This document shows positions 1 through 12,071 of a DNA stretch of 64,000 bases, piece by piece. Numbering within the stretch: the stretch's first letter is position 1; every line of letters starts with the position of its first letter. The notes beneath the pieces were generated by a model that ran no database searches, was not told where the DNA came from, and was given only the letters and a program-made list of their open reading frames with translations. Source of the DNA: Salvator merianae (lineage: Eukaryota; Chordata; Lepidosauria; Squamata; Teiidae); assembly GCA_003586115.2 (NCBI GenBank), contig QVOM02000029.1, positions 32,022,625-32,086,624 of the forward strand. Reading direction: 5' to 3'. The position numbers and the translations under genes were made by a program.

Positions 1-2079
1 GAACTGCTACATTAAGGTGCTGGAAATTGCATCTTTTCAATTATTTTGTCTTCTCTGGGTGCAGCTGGCAGCAGCTGTACATATTATAAGCATTCATATA
101 CTTCTTCATACAGAAGTCCTATTAAATGGCCATAAACTTCAGCTAAACAGTACTAAATTGTAAGGTAATACTAAAGTACCTCTCTCTCAAGTCCTGACAT
201 AAGGTCAAATGTTGTTAGTAACCGAATCTGCTCTGATAATGTACAGTGGTGTGACACTGAAGAGCTTATACTTGAGAAGGAACAAAAACATGTGAATAAG
301 GGGCCAAGATGTTGAAATGTTGTTAAAAGCAGAATTATTAAGTTACCCGGCCATAAGTGGAGTTTAGTAGTGGTAATTCTCTGCCAGAGATACACGTAAT
401 TCAATGCTGCAAAAACAACCAGTTTTCATCTGTGCATTTTTTAAAAAAAAGGAATTCCTTACTTCATAATTTCCCCATCATTCACTTGAAATGTTGTCCA
501 CTCTTCATTTTGGATCAACTTAGTTTGTCCAGGCTGAATAATAATACTAAACTTTGTATCTAATTTGCTTTAGTGCTTGTGAAGCAAAGCATATTTGGAC
601 TTTAACATCTGTGAGCTTTTTTATATGAAGAAGGGGAGACAGACTTTTGCTTAAAAGCTGACACAAATGTGTCATAATGTTTATTGTATACAGTAGCATC
701 AAATCAGTCTGTGTGAAATGTTAGTCTGTTAAGAGGTGGTAGCAGCTAGAAAATATGTCGTTAACATTTCCTTTAGAAGGCATGCTTATGAAAAGGTTAT
801 TTGGTTTCTCAGCTAATAGAAACACTGTACACTAACTGTTGTAACATTTAAAATTTTGAGTTTACTGTAGAGATAATGGGAGTTAGGCACAGTGTTCCAG
901 TTTTGAGAATTCATCAGTAACCTCTATGGTGTAAAAATAGTGTAAGGGTGCCTCCAAACATGGGCTAGAACCCACAGTTCCCCTGAGATTGTACTGGGAA
1001 TGCCGCATGTAATTGTGGCTTTCCCAATATAGTCCTGGAATATAGAGGCGATATCCCATATTATCACAACAGCTGGGTTTCCTGTAATAGCAATCGCTTA
1101 CCTCCATCTGCTGGTTTCTGACTGTTCTTCTTGCAAATGCTCAAATGTCTGCGAAGTGCAAAAAAAAAAAACCCTAAAGGGAGATGGGTGAACATTACTG
1201 CTGGCTTCCAGGTATTTGCAAGAGGAACAATCACTAAAGGAGCTGGTTGACGGAGATAAACAGTCCACAATACCTCTTGTGTCTGGTGGGGGCAGAGAGA
1301 GGCAATTGCAGGATCTTTTTTAGATTGTATCCCATTGCCTGAAGCAGGTAAGTAGCTACACATTATAAAGATGTGTTAAACTACATGGAAATGGTTTGCT
1401 TCTGTAAAGAATTTTGTGTCTGAGCATGTGTATGCACACTCAGTCATAGAAAATAGATTGGCTGAATTCTTCCTAATGGTTACAATCTGTGTACTAAATA
1501 AATATAAAAATAAATGCTTAGGGATAGTTGGTGGCTATTTAGGAAAAAGTGTGTGGTCCATGGATGTTTCTTTCTAACAACTTTCTGAAGAGAGAGGCTT
1601 TTAAAAAAATTCTATTTTCAGGTAACGGGGAAGTTAATGTTAGGAACTCTCTGTCTGTATCACACTTCTGAGGTCATTGTACTGTTCTGTACACAATCTT
1701 TAAAAGTTCACCAGGCTTTAAGGAGGTGTGGATTTCAAAAGAATATTCACCATGTACTTGGTTCTTCTTTTAAAAATCACCAGATCATTTTTGGGGTAAT
1801 GCACTGCAAATAAAAAAAAATCCTCCACATTCAGGGCATAATACATAACTCTGAATGATAACATGTGTATATATTTTTAAAAAATAAACTTCTATAAAGC
1901 TGTTTCACTACTAACTACCATTTTATGCTCTTGTAATTGTTATTGCATTCAAAGCATGCCTTGATACTCCTAATAAAGATGTAAAAACCTAGTTTTGTAA
2001 GTGTATACCTTTCCATATTTATTTGTACATATCCTGTCGTATGGAGAAGTCAAGATAGTGAGTGTTGTTCTCCTTTCCC
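1..2079. other. No recognised feature (AT-rich unique sequence)
   Basis: I see no coding exon, RNA gene or recognisable transposon here. The stretch is AT-rich with short A and T runs. Open frames are short, lack recognisable protein motifs and run on both strands, as expected by chance. It could be intron or intergenic DNA. Confidence 0.5.
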
Positions 2080-2229
2080 TCCATTTTATTCTCATAGCAG
2101 CCCTGTGAGGTAGATTAGGCTGAGGGAAATGATGGGCCAAGGTCACCCTGTGAGCTTTCACAGTCAAGTGAAAATTTGAACTCAGCTGTTTTGCATCCTA
2201 ACCAGTATCCCATCTCTGTACACCGCAGT
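2080..2229 (-). repeat. tRNA-related SINE (MIR-like), minus strand
   Basis: Read on the plus strand, this is the reverse complement of a tRNA-headed SINE of the kind common in squamates. It has a 'ccctgtgaggtagattaggctg' style segment, a 'gggccaaggtcaccctgtgagc' style middle, and a 'tttgaactcagctgttttgcatcctaacca' style block. The last block corresponds to the B-box end of the tRNA-like head. The copy is diverged and has no obvious target duplication. These elements are transcribed by RNA polymerase III and copied by a partner LINE (known of the class). The exact family cannot be named by eye. Confidence 0.65.
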
Positions 2230-2344
2230 GGCTTTATACCAGGGAAACTGTGTAGTTGGTATGTATCTTGTGCTTCTAGATCACTCCGTGGGGTGACACC
2301 AAACATTGTATAAACTGCACCCACAAATTTGGAAACAAAACTTA

Positions 2345-2558
2345 GGCTGCCTTCACACACAGTGTAAAAAAAGCACCTCTGAAGTGGGCAAGACGCAGTT
2401 CACAGGTGGGGTTGCTCCCATGCCAGATTGCCCCTCCCTCCTTTCATGGACATTCTAGGCTAGAAAAGGTGAATCAATGATGGGGTGAGAACACGAGAGA
2501 CACATGCTACCATCTGAGGTGCTTTTGAAATGCTTTTTTGCTATGTGTGAATACAACC
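2345..2558. mobile_element. MITE with TTA target duplication
   Basis: The ends are inverted copies of each other: the left begins GGCTGCCTTCACACACAGTG, and the right, read in reverse complement, begins GGTTGTATTCACACATAGC. Similarity continues inward through an A-rich 'aaaaaagca' and a 'gcacctc' block. The element is flanked on both sides by TTA, a 3-bp target duplication of the kind made by PIF/Harbinger transposases. It has no coding capacity. A related but more decayed copy lies near 35.8-36.1 kb. Confidence 0.7.
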
Positions 2559-2567
2559 TTAGGCTAT

Positions 2568-2668
2568 GGCTGCATCCAGACGTTACTTACTTATTCCACT
2601 ATATTTGGATATTCCATAATATCTAAATACAGTATAGCAGAATAAGTAAGCAACATCTGGATGCAGCC
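2568..2668. mobile_element. Palindromic ~100-bp MITE
   Basis: This is almost entirely an inverted repeat. The left arm begins GGCTGCATCCAGACGTTACT and the right arm, reverse complemented, begins GGCTGCATCCAGATGTTGCT. The arms meet near an AT-rich centre. The 'gcatccagac' end is shared with the larger elements at 31.8, 52.8 and 61.5 kb, so it is probably a deletion derivative of that family. It sits 9 bp from the preceding MITE. A half copy is present at 6.1 kb. Confidence 0.75.
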
Positions 2669-3235
2669 TAAGTAGGAGGTTCAAACCTGAGCTCCTTGGA
2701 GTAGCTATCTCTGAAATGCTGCCTATTAGAAATGGTAGTCCTTCTGTTCCCAAGAAGTTTCCAACACCATCTTGACTTCTGGGCACAGGCACTGAAGATC
2801 CTAGTTGGCCCCACAGTTACTCCCTATAGACCTTGGGCATTTTCATGGACACTGATGTTGACCTGTGGAGCATATCCCCAGGAACTTGAAATATCTTCAG
2901 GGGAGAGAGAGACAGAGAGAGGAGGTCAGAACAAGGATTTTTAGTCTTGTACCTCGTGGCTTACCTGGACTTTGGGATCAGAGATGCCCCTCCCCAGAGT
3001 TCCCTTGCTTGCCTTTGCATTCTCATCAATGAGCATTCTTATCACTACTGGCAGAATGATGGTGGACATGCATCAAGTATGCCCCATGCCAGGCTCCTAG
3101 AGGGATCCTCTATTTCTTCTGGCTGGTCATGACTGACAGCTGTAGAGTTAGGACACTGTTAAATATTGCTGTTAAGGAATTATTTGGAGGATGCCAGTTA
3201 AATGCCTGTTGGGAAAAGGGGGCAGGAAGTATAAA
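2669..3235. other. No recognised feature
   Basis: Nothing identifiable apart from a short GA-rich run near 2904-2925. The 3' end holds a chance TATA-like string just before the first copy of the L1 target duplication. Confidence 0.45.
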
Positions 3236-3254
3236 AGGAGCCTTAGGATTCCCT
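3236..3254. repeat. L1 target-site duplication, left copy (19 bp)
   Basis: The 19-base string beginning aggagccttagg and ending attccct occurs here and again, identical, immediately beyond the 5' end of the L1 insertion at 4495-4513. It is the hallmark of target-primed reverse transcription. Confidence 0.95.
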
Positions 3255-4494
3255 TTTTTTTCATGGTAATAATAAGTGTATTTGTGGTATACAAATTATA
3301 TTCTTACTAAATACCTTTAACATATTATTACAATTTACAGTTACAACCAACCTACCTACCTACCTACCTGCCTTTCCCCCCAACAGCAGAAACATTTTAT
3401 ATCTTAGTAGGACCAAATTCTAATTGTTTTCATAATTTCTTCTTTCAATCTTCCTGAAACACCTGATCTATTTATATAGAGCAGCAACTCTCTCCAGTCC
3501 TCTTGTGCTTGGCTACTGTTTTGTATACCTGCCAGTTTCATACGTTGTTGCCTGGAGAAGTCAAAATTAAATTGATCTATAACATAATTATACCAGTTAT
3601 TCATTGTCTATTTTGTACAATCCCTCCAACCATATGCTATTGTTGCTAAAGCTGCATACAATATTTGGTTTATTAAATAATTCTGTTTATCTCTTATATT
3701 CTGTCTTCTGTATATTTGTAAAATAAACATCTCGGGGTATTATTTGATATTAACATTTGTTATGTCCTGGATTTTTATTTGCACCTCATTCCAAAATTTT
3801 TGGGCATAGCCATCACATATGAATTTAAGTCCCCTTAATACCACATAAATGCCAACATCTTGAAGTAAAATTATTAATCATATTAACCAGTTGAGCTGGA
3901 GTCATATACCATTTATAAACCAATTTCATTAGTAACTCTTTAATATGTTTTATTAAATTAATATCTTTTAATTTATTTACCATATCCTTTTTAGTGACAC
4001 TAATATCCTTTTGCCAGGTTCCAGTTAAATTATTAATTATACATTCCTTGTCATTAACTAATAACTTATATATTTTTCCACTAATTCCTTTCCTGCTATC
4101 CAATCTGGATCTAATTATTTCCTCACATTCACTACCTGGGATCTTAATTATATCTTTGATTTTATTAGTGTCCGAATAAGATTTTACTGCATTAATCTGC
4201 AACCAGTTTTGTGCCCCAAATGCATCTATTAATTGTTGATTTGAAATCAACAATAAAATTTATACCATTACTCTTTATTCTCTTTATAACCTTTAAATTC
4301 AATATCTCCTGTTTATCATTTATATATTCAACTGGGGTAAACCTTGAATATTCTCTACTCAAGCTTTTCTGCCACTTCTTCCACGCTAAAAGTGTGGAAT
4401 TTAATGTCCCATATGTATGTTGAATTTTCCTGTTTTCCACTTTGGAAAACATAACTGACGTACGTGGCATATCGTTCATTAATCTTTCTATTTT
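3255..4494 (-). mobile_element. 5'-truncated L1 LINE, 3' end of ORF2, minus strand
   Basis: The insertion is bounded by identical 19-bp target duplications. Its poly(A) tail is seen as a T run at the left end, so the element reads on the minus strand. Minus-strand frames between about 3404 and 4479 encode the C-terminal part of L1 ORF2, downstream of the reverse transcriptase. They include a stretch (about 3840-4250) with an ISGKIYKLL...W..D......D......K.KDI pattern, which aligns with the corresponding part of the plus-strand L1 at 51341-51607. The frame shifts between segments, so the copy is dead. A CTAC/GTAG simple repeat (about 3350-3370) lies in its 3' UTR. Only about 1.24 kb of an expected 5-6 kb is present. 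The exact duplication suggests a fairly recent insertion. Confidence 0.9.
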
Positions 4495-4513
4495 AGGAGC
4501 CTTAGGATTCCCT
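4495..4513. repeat. L1 target-site duplication, right copy (19 bp)
   Basis: Identical to the 19 bases at 3236-3254. It marks the pre-insertion site of the minus-strand L1. Confidence 0.95.
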
Positions 4514-4989
4514 GAGGATCAAGATGCTTTCAGTATTACTAGGAAGGTCAGGACTGGAATAGTAAAAAAAAAAATGCTTGAGTACCAACAAAAGCAAGAT
4601 GCAGAGAAAATGGAATAAGGAGCCAGAACCCTGCTGAGATACAATATATTAGGAAAATACATAGGCCAAAAAAACAGTGCATGCTGTGACATGTGCAACA
4701 GATGTCACATGTGCATGCTATACAGATGAAACTCTTAAGTTCTGCATCACCTACAGACTTAATGAGGGCTCACAACAAACCCCAAAACAACTTCCACCAA
4801 TAAATATCAAACAGGGTCCTGCACATTTAATTGTATTAAAGAAGCAAGAAAAAAAAAACCCTCTTCTGTCATATCTGGGAGGTACAGCAGAGCCATGGAT
4901 AAAAGTGATGTGGGACTAAGGGAGAAAGTTGATGAGGCACTTTGATTTCTTATAACTCTCTGAGATAAGATCTGTTCCTAGTATAAATA
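4514..4989. other. No recognised feature
   Basis: AT-rich sequence with A runs. No motif or repeat family recognised. Confidence 0.45.
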
Positions 4990-5503
4990 GAACATAAGAA
5001 CGTAAGAGAAGTCCTGCTGGATCAGGATACAGCCCATCTAATCCAGCATCCTGTCTTGCACGATGGCCCATCACTTGCTTCTGGACATTCTCCAGCAGAA
5101 GATGAAGGTAAAACCCTCACTTGCTCTTGACAAGTGGCCTTTAGAGACATCCTGCTTATCTCTCCAACCCAGAGATATTATCTAGGCATCTATTCTAGTA
5201 GCTATTGAAACACTGGACCTCAATGAATTTGTCTAACCTTTTCTGAAAGCCATTCAGGCTAGTGGCCATCCCATTCCTCAGGTAATAAGTTCCATAGACC
5301 AGTGACCTGTTGCATGAAAAAATACTCCTCTTATCAGTCATAACTTTTCTGCCCATCAGCTTCATCGTGTGACACCCAGTTCTAGTGTTGTGTGATAGAG
5401 AAAATAATTTTTTTCAGTCCACCTTTTCCATGGTGTATGATTTTCTAAACTTTAATCAGGTCCCCTCTTAAACGCTGTCCTTCAAGGCTGAATAGGTCTA
5501 GAA
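4990..5503 (-). mobile_element. CR1/L3-like LINE 3' fragment, minus strand
   Basis: The left end carries an 'acataagaacgtaagag' string, the reverse complement of the short tandem 3' terminus of this family (seen as tcttatgttcttatgt in the 27.9-28.5 kb copy). It is followed by the reverse complement of 'agatgggc...gatccagca'. Further right, the minus strand reads as a decayed ORF2 C-terminus: a leucine-rich 'LFSLEGQRLRGDLIK' region at the 5' side, and later a block corresponding to FKKRLD..... Stops and indels are frequent. It matches the plus-strand copy at 27930-28457 over its length. These LINEs lack poly(A) tails and are usually 5'-truncated. Confidence 0.8.
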
Positions 5504-6095
5504 GACAAAGAATTGCCTGTTGGTTAGATTCCAGAAAAGATATGAAGCATGCCATTAAATCCTCCTTCTCATTTAGGCAAAATAGAACCCTTTAAACCAA
5601 ACTCTTTGTGTCATGTCCAGGCTTGTGTCAAACTCATTCAGAATCAGGCTTATAATTAATGCCATTTACTCAGGTCACTTTTGGATGAGAGATCTTCATG
5701 CCTGTTAAGGAAGAGCTGTGGAATTTTGGCTTAGAACTGTGGTTCACAACATGGCTTTCTGTTGTCTGAACCAAGAGAGTGCAGAGATTCTTCTTGGCCT
5801 GGATCTCTAGATTAAAACATAAGGAGAAAGACAGAACAATGGTTGCTGCGAGGACTGGGCCTTGACTACCATAACCCACAAAGGACCATATGGTGAAGAA
5901 GGCTTATCAAGGCACAAAGATGGATATTTTCAGTATAACTGGGCCCAGAGTATACTTATAAGGCTCCAAGCTCACATATCAGTTTATTATTACAGTGTCA
6001 TCAATATATTTGTACACTATTGCCCAGATGCAAATCTTGAAGTAATTTATATAATAATACAATGTTTAAAAACAGCTAAAACCCTAATCTAAAAC
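5504..6095. other. No recognised feature
   Basis: No recognisable repeat, RNA or coding exon. Open frames here are short and featureless. Confidence 0.4.
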
Positions 6096-6160
6096 ATTTA
6101 TTTGGATATTCCGGAATACCCAAATAAAGTAGAATAAATAAGCAAAGTCTGGATACAACC
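6096..6160. mobile_element. Half copy of the palindromic MITE
   Basis: It matches the central and right part of the palindromic element at 2568-2668: tttggatattcc, then aataagca, then tctggatacaacc. The left arm is missing, so this is a truncated copy. Confidence 0.55.
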
Positions 6161-8599
6161 TTAAAATGCTTTGACTATACTTGGGTTTGGTTAATACATA
6201 TTAATCAATGACTTAATTGTTTTTATATCTGATTGTAACTTTCTCACCCCCTGAAGCTAAAATCTTCAGCTTGAATTTTAGTGATATTTTAATGATGTTT
6301 CAATGATATCCTATGCAAGAAAATTGCTTTCTGGGTCAGTAACGTATGTTCTGTTCCCGTCATCAAAACCACAGTATGGACCACCATAACTGGTTTCAGC
6401 TTTATCTGTTTCCTTTTAACTCCTCAGCTAGTTCTTCATATTTCTTCTTTTTGTTATTTATCATACTAATGAGATTGCTGTTATTTGGTACTGTTATGTC
6501 AATTAAAATGGGTAGTTGGATTCTTTTATCTGAGTATTGTCAGATCTGTCCAGTTTACCTATACTGTTTGACCTGTTAAGAGTATGCAGTCCCAATATAA
6601 CTTGTTGATTGGTGTCCTTGAGTATTTTTTTTCTAGTTGATATTTATAGTATGGTAGATTCTCCATTATCAATTTGATATTATGAGATAAGGGGTGGTGG
6701 ATTATGCCTGGCATATTGATCCACTTTTAGAATGAGAGAACATATCAGAAATTGACAAACCATTTCCCTTTCACATTATCTAACCCAGAAAATTGTCCTT
6801 CGATTTAAGTAACATGGAAAGAAAATGGCTAGCCATTTTGTTCATGTGTAGGTTGAATGTGGAGTAAAATTTAGATGCAGTTGGACCCTCAGCCTACTAG
6901 ATGTTGAGGACTAGTTCAGTATTCTGATCTTTGGACCCTTCCAAGAATGTGAAATAATCAGAGGGATTCTGTTGCCACTAGTGCTGCCTTTTGTAATTGA
7001 CAAGTAGGGCCTCTACCAACACCCAAGGTGATATGATGTCACTCCACTTCTTTTGGAATTGTCCCAAGGTCACCAATAACTATTGGCACAAATGACCTCC
7101 TTCCTTTGCCGTAGGCCTTCTATTTATTTATTTATAACAACAAATAGTAATGTTAAGAGCAACACAATTAAAATATGACAATTTTAAAACCGATTTCAAT
7201 TGGCATAGTTGTTGCTGTGGTGCTTATTTCCAGCTGCCTTTTAGACAGGCATTGTGAGCTAAACAAATTAATTTTGTATCTGTGGCCAAAAACAAGTGAG
7301 CGATATTTTCTGCAGTGTTCGTATTATTTGCCCACTATTTCTGACCCTACTGCAAGATTTTTGCAATCCTTGCTGACAGATGTAGCAATGTTTCTGAACA
7401 ACAGCTTCAGAATAATGATTTCAGTTAAGTGACCACAATACAGATGGAACTTATAAAGTTGCCTTTTTGCCGTAAACTTGCTGTAAACTGTTGTCGTCGC
7501 TTGCAAATTTATTTTACTGTGGCCATTGTATTTCTGCTAGACAACTGAGTTGTTGCAGTACTGTATTCCCTACTGTGATTATATACTTGCCATGGTGTTT
7601 GGCTGGGATAATAAAAGTTGCTGACTTTGCGAAGTCCATGTCTCACTGCTCATTGCAAGTATCAAAAGTAACAAGAGCTTTCCTGTCCAGTTTTTCATCC
7701 AGGAAAGCAGAATTGTCACAATGGAGTTACTGTTACTATAGCAGCATAGCCTTTTACATGCATTTTACTATTCAGGAGCTGCACTGGTCTTGCACTGGCA
7801 TTTCAGAAGGCAGGGGCTAGGATCCTCTAAAGATTTAAAATGTACAGCAAGACAGATTAAACCGAATACTTACTTGAAGAAGCAGTGGAGTCAAGAATAT
7901 TTATTCTGATTGTTTGTATTTCATAATACTTGTCTATATTATAATATTGTTATCAGAACAGCTGTCCTGTCTCTCTCTCTCTCTCCTTCTCTTTCTTTCT
8001 GACTTCTGGCTTGGAAGTGTTTATACCAACAGCAGCAAAAGACTTCCAAGAGTCCTCTGGTTTCACCACTCCAAAGGTGGGCAAACAATTACCACTATGT
8101 CGTCGTTAAAATCGATAGTGCCGCCGCTTTTGCCTTAAGAAAGCAAAAGAAGCCCACTCCAGACAAATGGAAACTGGAATACAGCACAACAAGACAGCCT
8201 TCTCCACTATCTGATTCCAGCAAGAGTGACTTAGGGCTCATTCAGAATGAGGGGTCGATGCACAAACTGTGTGGGCTGTCCACATTGTCCGGCGGCACTT
8301 TCACACCAACGGTGTTGCGATTGCCCTCAATGGATCGTGCGGTTTTCCCTAATGTTCTCTGGAAAACATGGGAATCATGGGACCCGCCTGCTTTTGCAGA
8401 TGTTTTTGCAGTTTTCTCTATAAAATTTGACCTTTTCACTCTCACCCAACTGTTCATCAGTTATGTGGAACAAAGGCTTGTGGAACATTTCCCTAGTATT
8501 GTGGATGAGAAGCAAAAATAAGAGCACTGATTCTGCTAGGTATTGTGTGAGGTCTAGGAACCAGCTCACCTTAGACTTGGATGAAGCTGATCACCTTAA
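6161..8599. other. No recognised feature apart from a (CT)n run
   Basis: About 2.4 kb with no convincing gene or repeat family. A (CT)n microsatellite lies near 7971-7998. Several 60-110 codon open frames occur on both strands without recognisable motifs or splice context. I treat them as chance. Confidence 0.4.
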
Positions 8600-8975
8600 G
8601 CATGAGACAAGGGCAGGGTCCGCATGGGGTAGGAAGAGCACCACAAGCATAGGGCTCTTCCCCCTATGAATTAAGGGGTGCTACATTCGTAGAGCTCCTC
8701 TTAAAGCAGTGGCATGCTGTCTGCATGTCACTCACTGCCCTATAGACAAGATGAAAGTCTGAGATTCTCTGACGCAAACTTGGCAGGTAAGGAGTCTGCC
8801 CATGGGCCATCTCCTGTGTTCTGTGATGCCACAGGAGGAGACAGGTCTGTTTCCTCAAGGACCAGAGGCAGCGTGGTGGCAGCAGTAGGGCCATGGCAGA
8901 GCAGAAGAAAGAGACCTCCAAATTTTTTCTTCTGCTCTGCCATTCAAGTACCATAAGCGGCTCTTATGGTGGCAC
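8600..8975. mobile_element. MITE, family with 'catgctgtctgcatg' core
   Basis: It shares a core reading gcagtggcatgctgtctgcatg (in two parts) and a hairpin around ccataagcggctcttatgg with the element at 30345-30860; the copy at 56165-56530 is weaker. The left side has a 'tccgcatggggtagg' string that is the reverse complement of the end motif of the other copies. An internal hairpin is formed by ggcagagcagaagaaa and its inverted copy ttcttctgctctgcc. It has no coding capacity. Boundaries are approximate. Confidence 0.5.
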
Positions 8976-10162
8976 GGGAGTGGAACAAGTGTAAGTCCAT
9001 GCAGACTCCACAGTCATCCAGTACACTGAATGTACTACAAGGGTTGCAGAAGTCAAATACAGGAGTGCCATTCTCTTACATGAAACACTTGAAGCTGTCC
9101 CCTTCCCAGCTCTTCCAAGTGGGGGAAACCAACAGTGGGGCGAAAGAAGAGTACTTTGTGCTGCTATCCTTCTCAAGAGTGTTCTTAACCAGATTGAGAA
9201 GAAACCTGCGGGTACACCCCTCTGACATCTCAGAGGCGTAACTCACTCTCTCCCATTTCTGTGTGATGAGACACAAGGCCCTCCTTCCAAGGTCTATAAT
9301 ATCCAGAGAGAAGGTCATTTTGTTGGAGCGGAAGAGCCAGGGTTGGAGTCGAGAGCTGGACAGCTTGGTGCTAAAGTTAGCTTGATTCCTCCTCCCTCTT
9401 TCCCCCTTTCTGAGTTTCTCATTCCCTCTCGCTCTTTTCCCTAGAGGCGTGATCTTTCCTGGCTACTCAAGAATTTAACAAGCACCCATTTGTTTACTTA
9501 CTCAGGATGCTGTTTAGAGGAGGACAGCATTCAGCTGATCTCAGTAAGCAGCTCCAGAACTGCCTGCACTGGGCAATGTAAGCTTTCACCGTTCACTCTT
9601 TCGTGCTGTTACCTTGATCAGAACAGCTTCCCTAATTGCATATCGCCATCTTTTCATTTCACCCCTTATCTAGCCACTCTTACCTGTTCTCCATGATGCC
9701 CTCTCCTAACTGCACCCCTCTTTCAACGGTCTTCTCTCTGAAGGTGGCTTGAAAGTCAGAAATCCTACTCCTTAATTTGAGGAGATCTTCACTTCAAAAG
9801 ATGAGGGTCGGGAGAGATGTGTGGGTTCCCCTCCTTGAAGAACCTGAAATTCAGGTCCAGCACCATCCCCTATCAAAGGGTCATCACTCACAGCCTGAAG
9901 AAAACATTTTCCATTTCAGCCGACCAAGGTCTTCTCGCTTGATCCATTGCTTTATATTTTGAACTGTTCTTTGAAGACATCTTTTGGGTGTTTTGCTCCC
10001 ATTTTTCATAATAATTTTTCACTCTTATTTTTATCAATGCTTATTTCACCATACACTTATTTGATTGCTTTGTAATCTATTTCTGTTACTGTATGGCCAC
10101 AGTCACACCTATCTTGAACGATTCAGTTGCATCTTATATTGAAAATTTGTTTTTTAACTAAT
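8976..10162. other. No recognised feature
   Basis: Roughly 1.2 kb of non-repetitive sequence with pyrimidine-rich patches near 9380-9450. No exon, RNA gene or transposon terminus recognised. Confidence 0.4.
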
Positions 10163-10566
10163 GGGCTGGCTCCAGGCGCCAGCCAAATATTGTGCTAACA
10201 GGTAGTATTCTGGAGAAAAGCCCCTCCGGAATAATCACTTGTTGAACAGACAATGCACAGCTGGTGATATAATAATGCACACATCCCAGTATTTTGACAG
10301 TGTAGAATACCCAAAAGTGCAATCACCACCACCATGCATGCATGGCTGTCCTATTCAGGCCCTGCACATGCACAGTGGCCATAATGAAGATGGCAGCTCC
10401 GACCATAAGGTAGGTAATAGCACTATTTCAGGAAAACTTGCAACCAAAGTCAGGTTTTCCTGAAATAGGTTATTGCATGATTTAGCAGGGACTACATGAT
10501 TTAGTGGGACTACAGTGGGATTGTGTCTATATATATTGTATATATATCCCCTGTCTGGATGGGGCC
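10163..10566. mobile_element. MITE, 'gtctggatg' family
   Basis: The right end reads CCCCTGTCTGGATGGGGCC and the left end starts GGGCTGGCTCCAGGCG, an imperfect inverted match. Inner blocks (a palindromic 'attctggag...ctccggaat' hairpin; 'aatacccaaaagtgc'; and the paired 'ctatttcaggaaaac' and 'gttttcctgaaatag') are shared with the longer element at 31827-32505. The last pair forms a strong stem loop of about 15 bp. It is non-coding and the target duplication is unclear. Confidence 0.65.
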
Positions 10567-10625
10567 ATGGTCTCTGCCTTCTTGGAACCTTCTCATCCTT
10601 TCCATTCACCCACTTTGGGAAATGA

Positions 10626-11089
10626 AGAACCTGTTCGCACTTGACGTTAGCAGGCATCTAGGATGCTTGCTAGTCAAGTGCATTCGCACCACAAGACAAC
10701 CAAAGCAACTGGAAGCAGTATTCAACAGTTCCCGAATGCTACTACCTCCGGAGCAGTAAATTGTGGTCTGGAATCTTACCAAGAGCTCATAGTGAGCTTC
10801 AGGTAAGGGACGGTTTGCACTTACCTTTGGTGTGGCGTCCATCTTGGGTGTGATCTGGTCATCTGTGTGGGCCTGCTGGTCACCATGTCAGAGGCCGGCC
10901 ACTTCCCAGCTGCTACTGTGGTGAGGACTGGGCAAAATGGCTACCGGCGTTCACACTGCAAATGCTGGTAGCCGGCTTCAGGCCCAGTTTTCAGCCATGC
11001 AGTGCAGACGGTGTCGACACTGCATTGTAAAGTACTATGCTAGCACAGACTAATTAGGTTGTGCTAGCGTAGTAAGTGCAAAAACAGCC
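10626..11089. mobile_element. Hairpin-ended MITE (GGGCC-TTCGCACTT family), copy 1
   Basis: The left end is a variant of the GGGCCTTTTCGCACTT terminus (gaacctgttcgcactt), and the right end reads agtgcaaaaacagcc. Just inside the left end is a stem loop (tagcaggcatc / ggatgcttgcta). Just inside the right end is a second one (actatgctagcac / gtgctagcgtagt). The core carries the family's 'caccatgtcagaggcc...cacttccc' and 'tgctggtagccggcttcagg' blocks. It is non-coding. Hairpin position is conserved in other copies while its sequence differs. Confidence 0.7.
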
Positions 11090-11875
11090 GATGACGTACA
11101 GAGTATGTTGCTTGGCTCATTCATTTTGTGCAATCCCCTGCTGTTATTGTTAGGACAGGTTGTTGTATTTGATGACTTATTGCCTTCATTTCTTCAGGTA
11201 TTATTGTATGATTCCTCAATAAAAAATGTCCTTCTTTCATTGAGAGCTTTGGGCTTAAGGTGTGCTGAGGTGCATTTAGCCATTGTTCATTCCGTTCAGC
11301 ATTTCTGCATTCAAAAACGCTGGTTCGGAAGCTGATCTTTGTGCATCACAAAGCAGAGATGTTTAAAAAAGTGATGCAATAGTCATCTTCAAATATTTTA
11401 CAGGGCCATCACAGAAACGATAGAGCAAACTTGTTTTTCCAGTTCCTCACTGAACAAGAGCAAAACCAATGGATCTGAATTACAAGGAAGGGAAAATTTA
11501 ATTAAAATAAGGAGAACTGGCCTGTTGCTATGAGCTATTTGGCACTGGGATAGAGAGTCTATAAAGGTGATGAGCAATTTTTTCTGGCACCTTCTGAAGC
11601 AGAGGTCTCCTGAAACAGGAAGGGATGAGATGGTCTTTAAGATGCCTTTCAAATTTATAGTTCAAGGGGAATTCCCTCTGCAACAGTATTTCTTTAGGGG
11701 AAGTGTAGTTTTCTTTCTCATTATGGCTATTTACTATAGTTCTGCAGCATATATATTTTCGGTTTCAGCCACACATACATTTTTGTCAAAACCTAGCTGT
11801 TGCATTGTCTTCTCCTTGACTTAAAGAAAATGAACTATATCAAAGGCAAGTCTGATAGTGTAAAGTATGCTGTCC
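11090..11875. other. No recognised feature
   Basis: AT-rich sequence of about 0.8 kb. Open frames under 90 codons without recognisable motifs. Confidence 0.4.
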
Positions 11876-12062
11876 TTTTTATTTATTTATTTTATTTTAT
11901 TTCATTACAGGAATTATAGAATGGGTCACAGCACTCAGTAAAAAACAATATTAATAAAAACAGGATAAAAATACATTAAAATATAACCCTCCCACCCAGC
12001 AGAAGAAGCTAAGCATCAAAGGCCTGAGTGAAGAAATATGTTTTAACCAGCAGCGGTCGGCG
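11876..12062 (-). mobile_element. L2-clade LINE 3' end, minus strand
   Basis: Read on the minus strand, the segment begins with a short decayed ORF2 C-terminus (LVKTYFFTQAFDA followed by a stop), which matches the usual end of L2-type proteins (LKTYLFRQAF). It continues through a T-rich 3' UTR to a tttatttattt tail seen at the left. Only the last ~190 bp survive. It directly abuts the palindrome at 12072. Confidence 0.65.
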
Positions 12063-12071
12063 CTGGAGGGG

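Noticed and set aside
3229..3238. TATA-like string before the first L1 target duplication
   Set aside because: There is no downstream gene, and such strings are frequent in AT-rich DNA.
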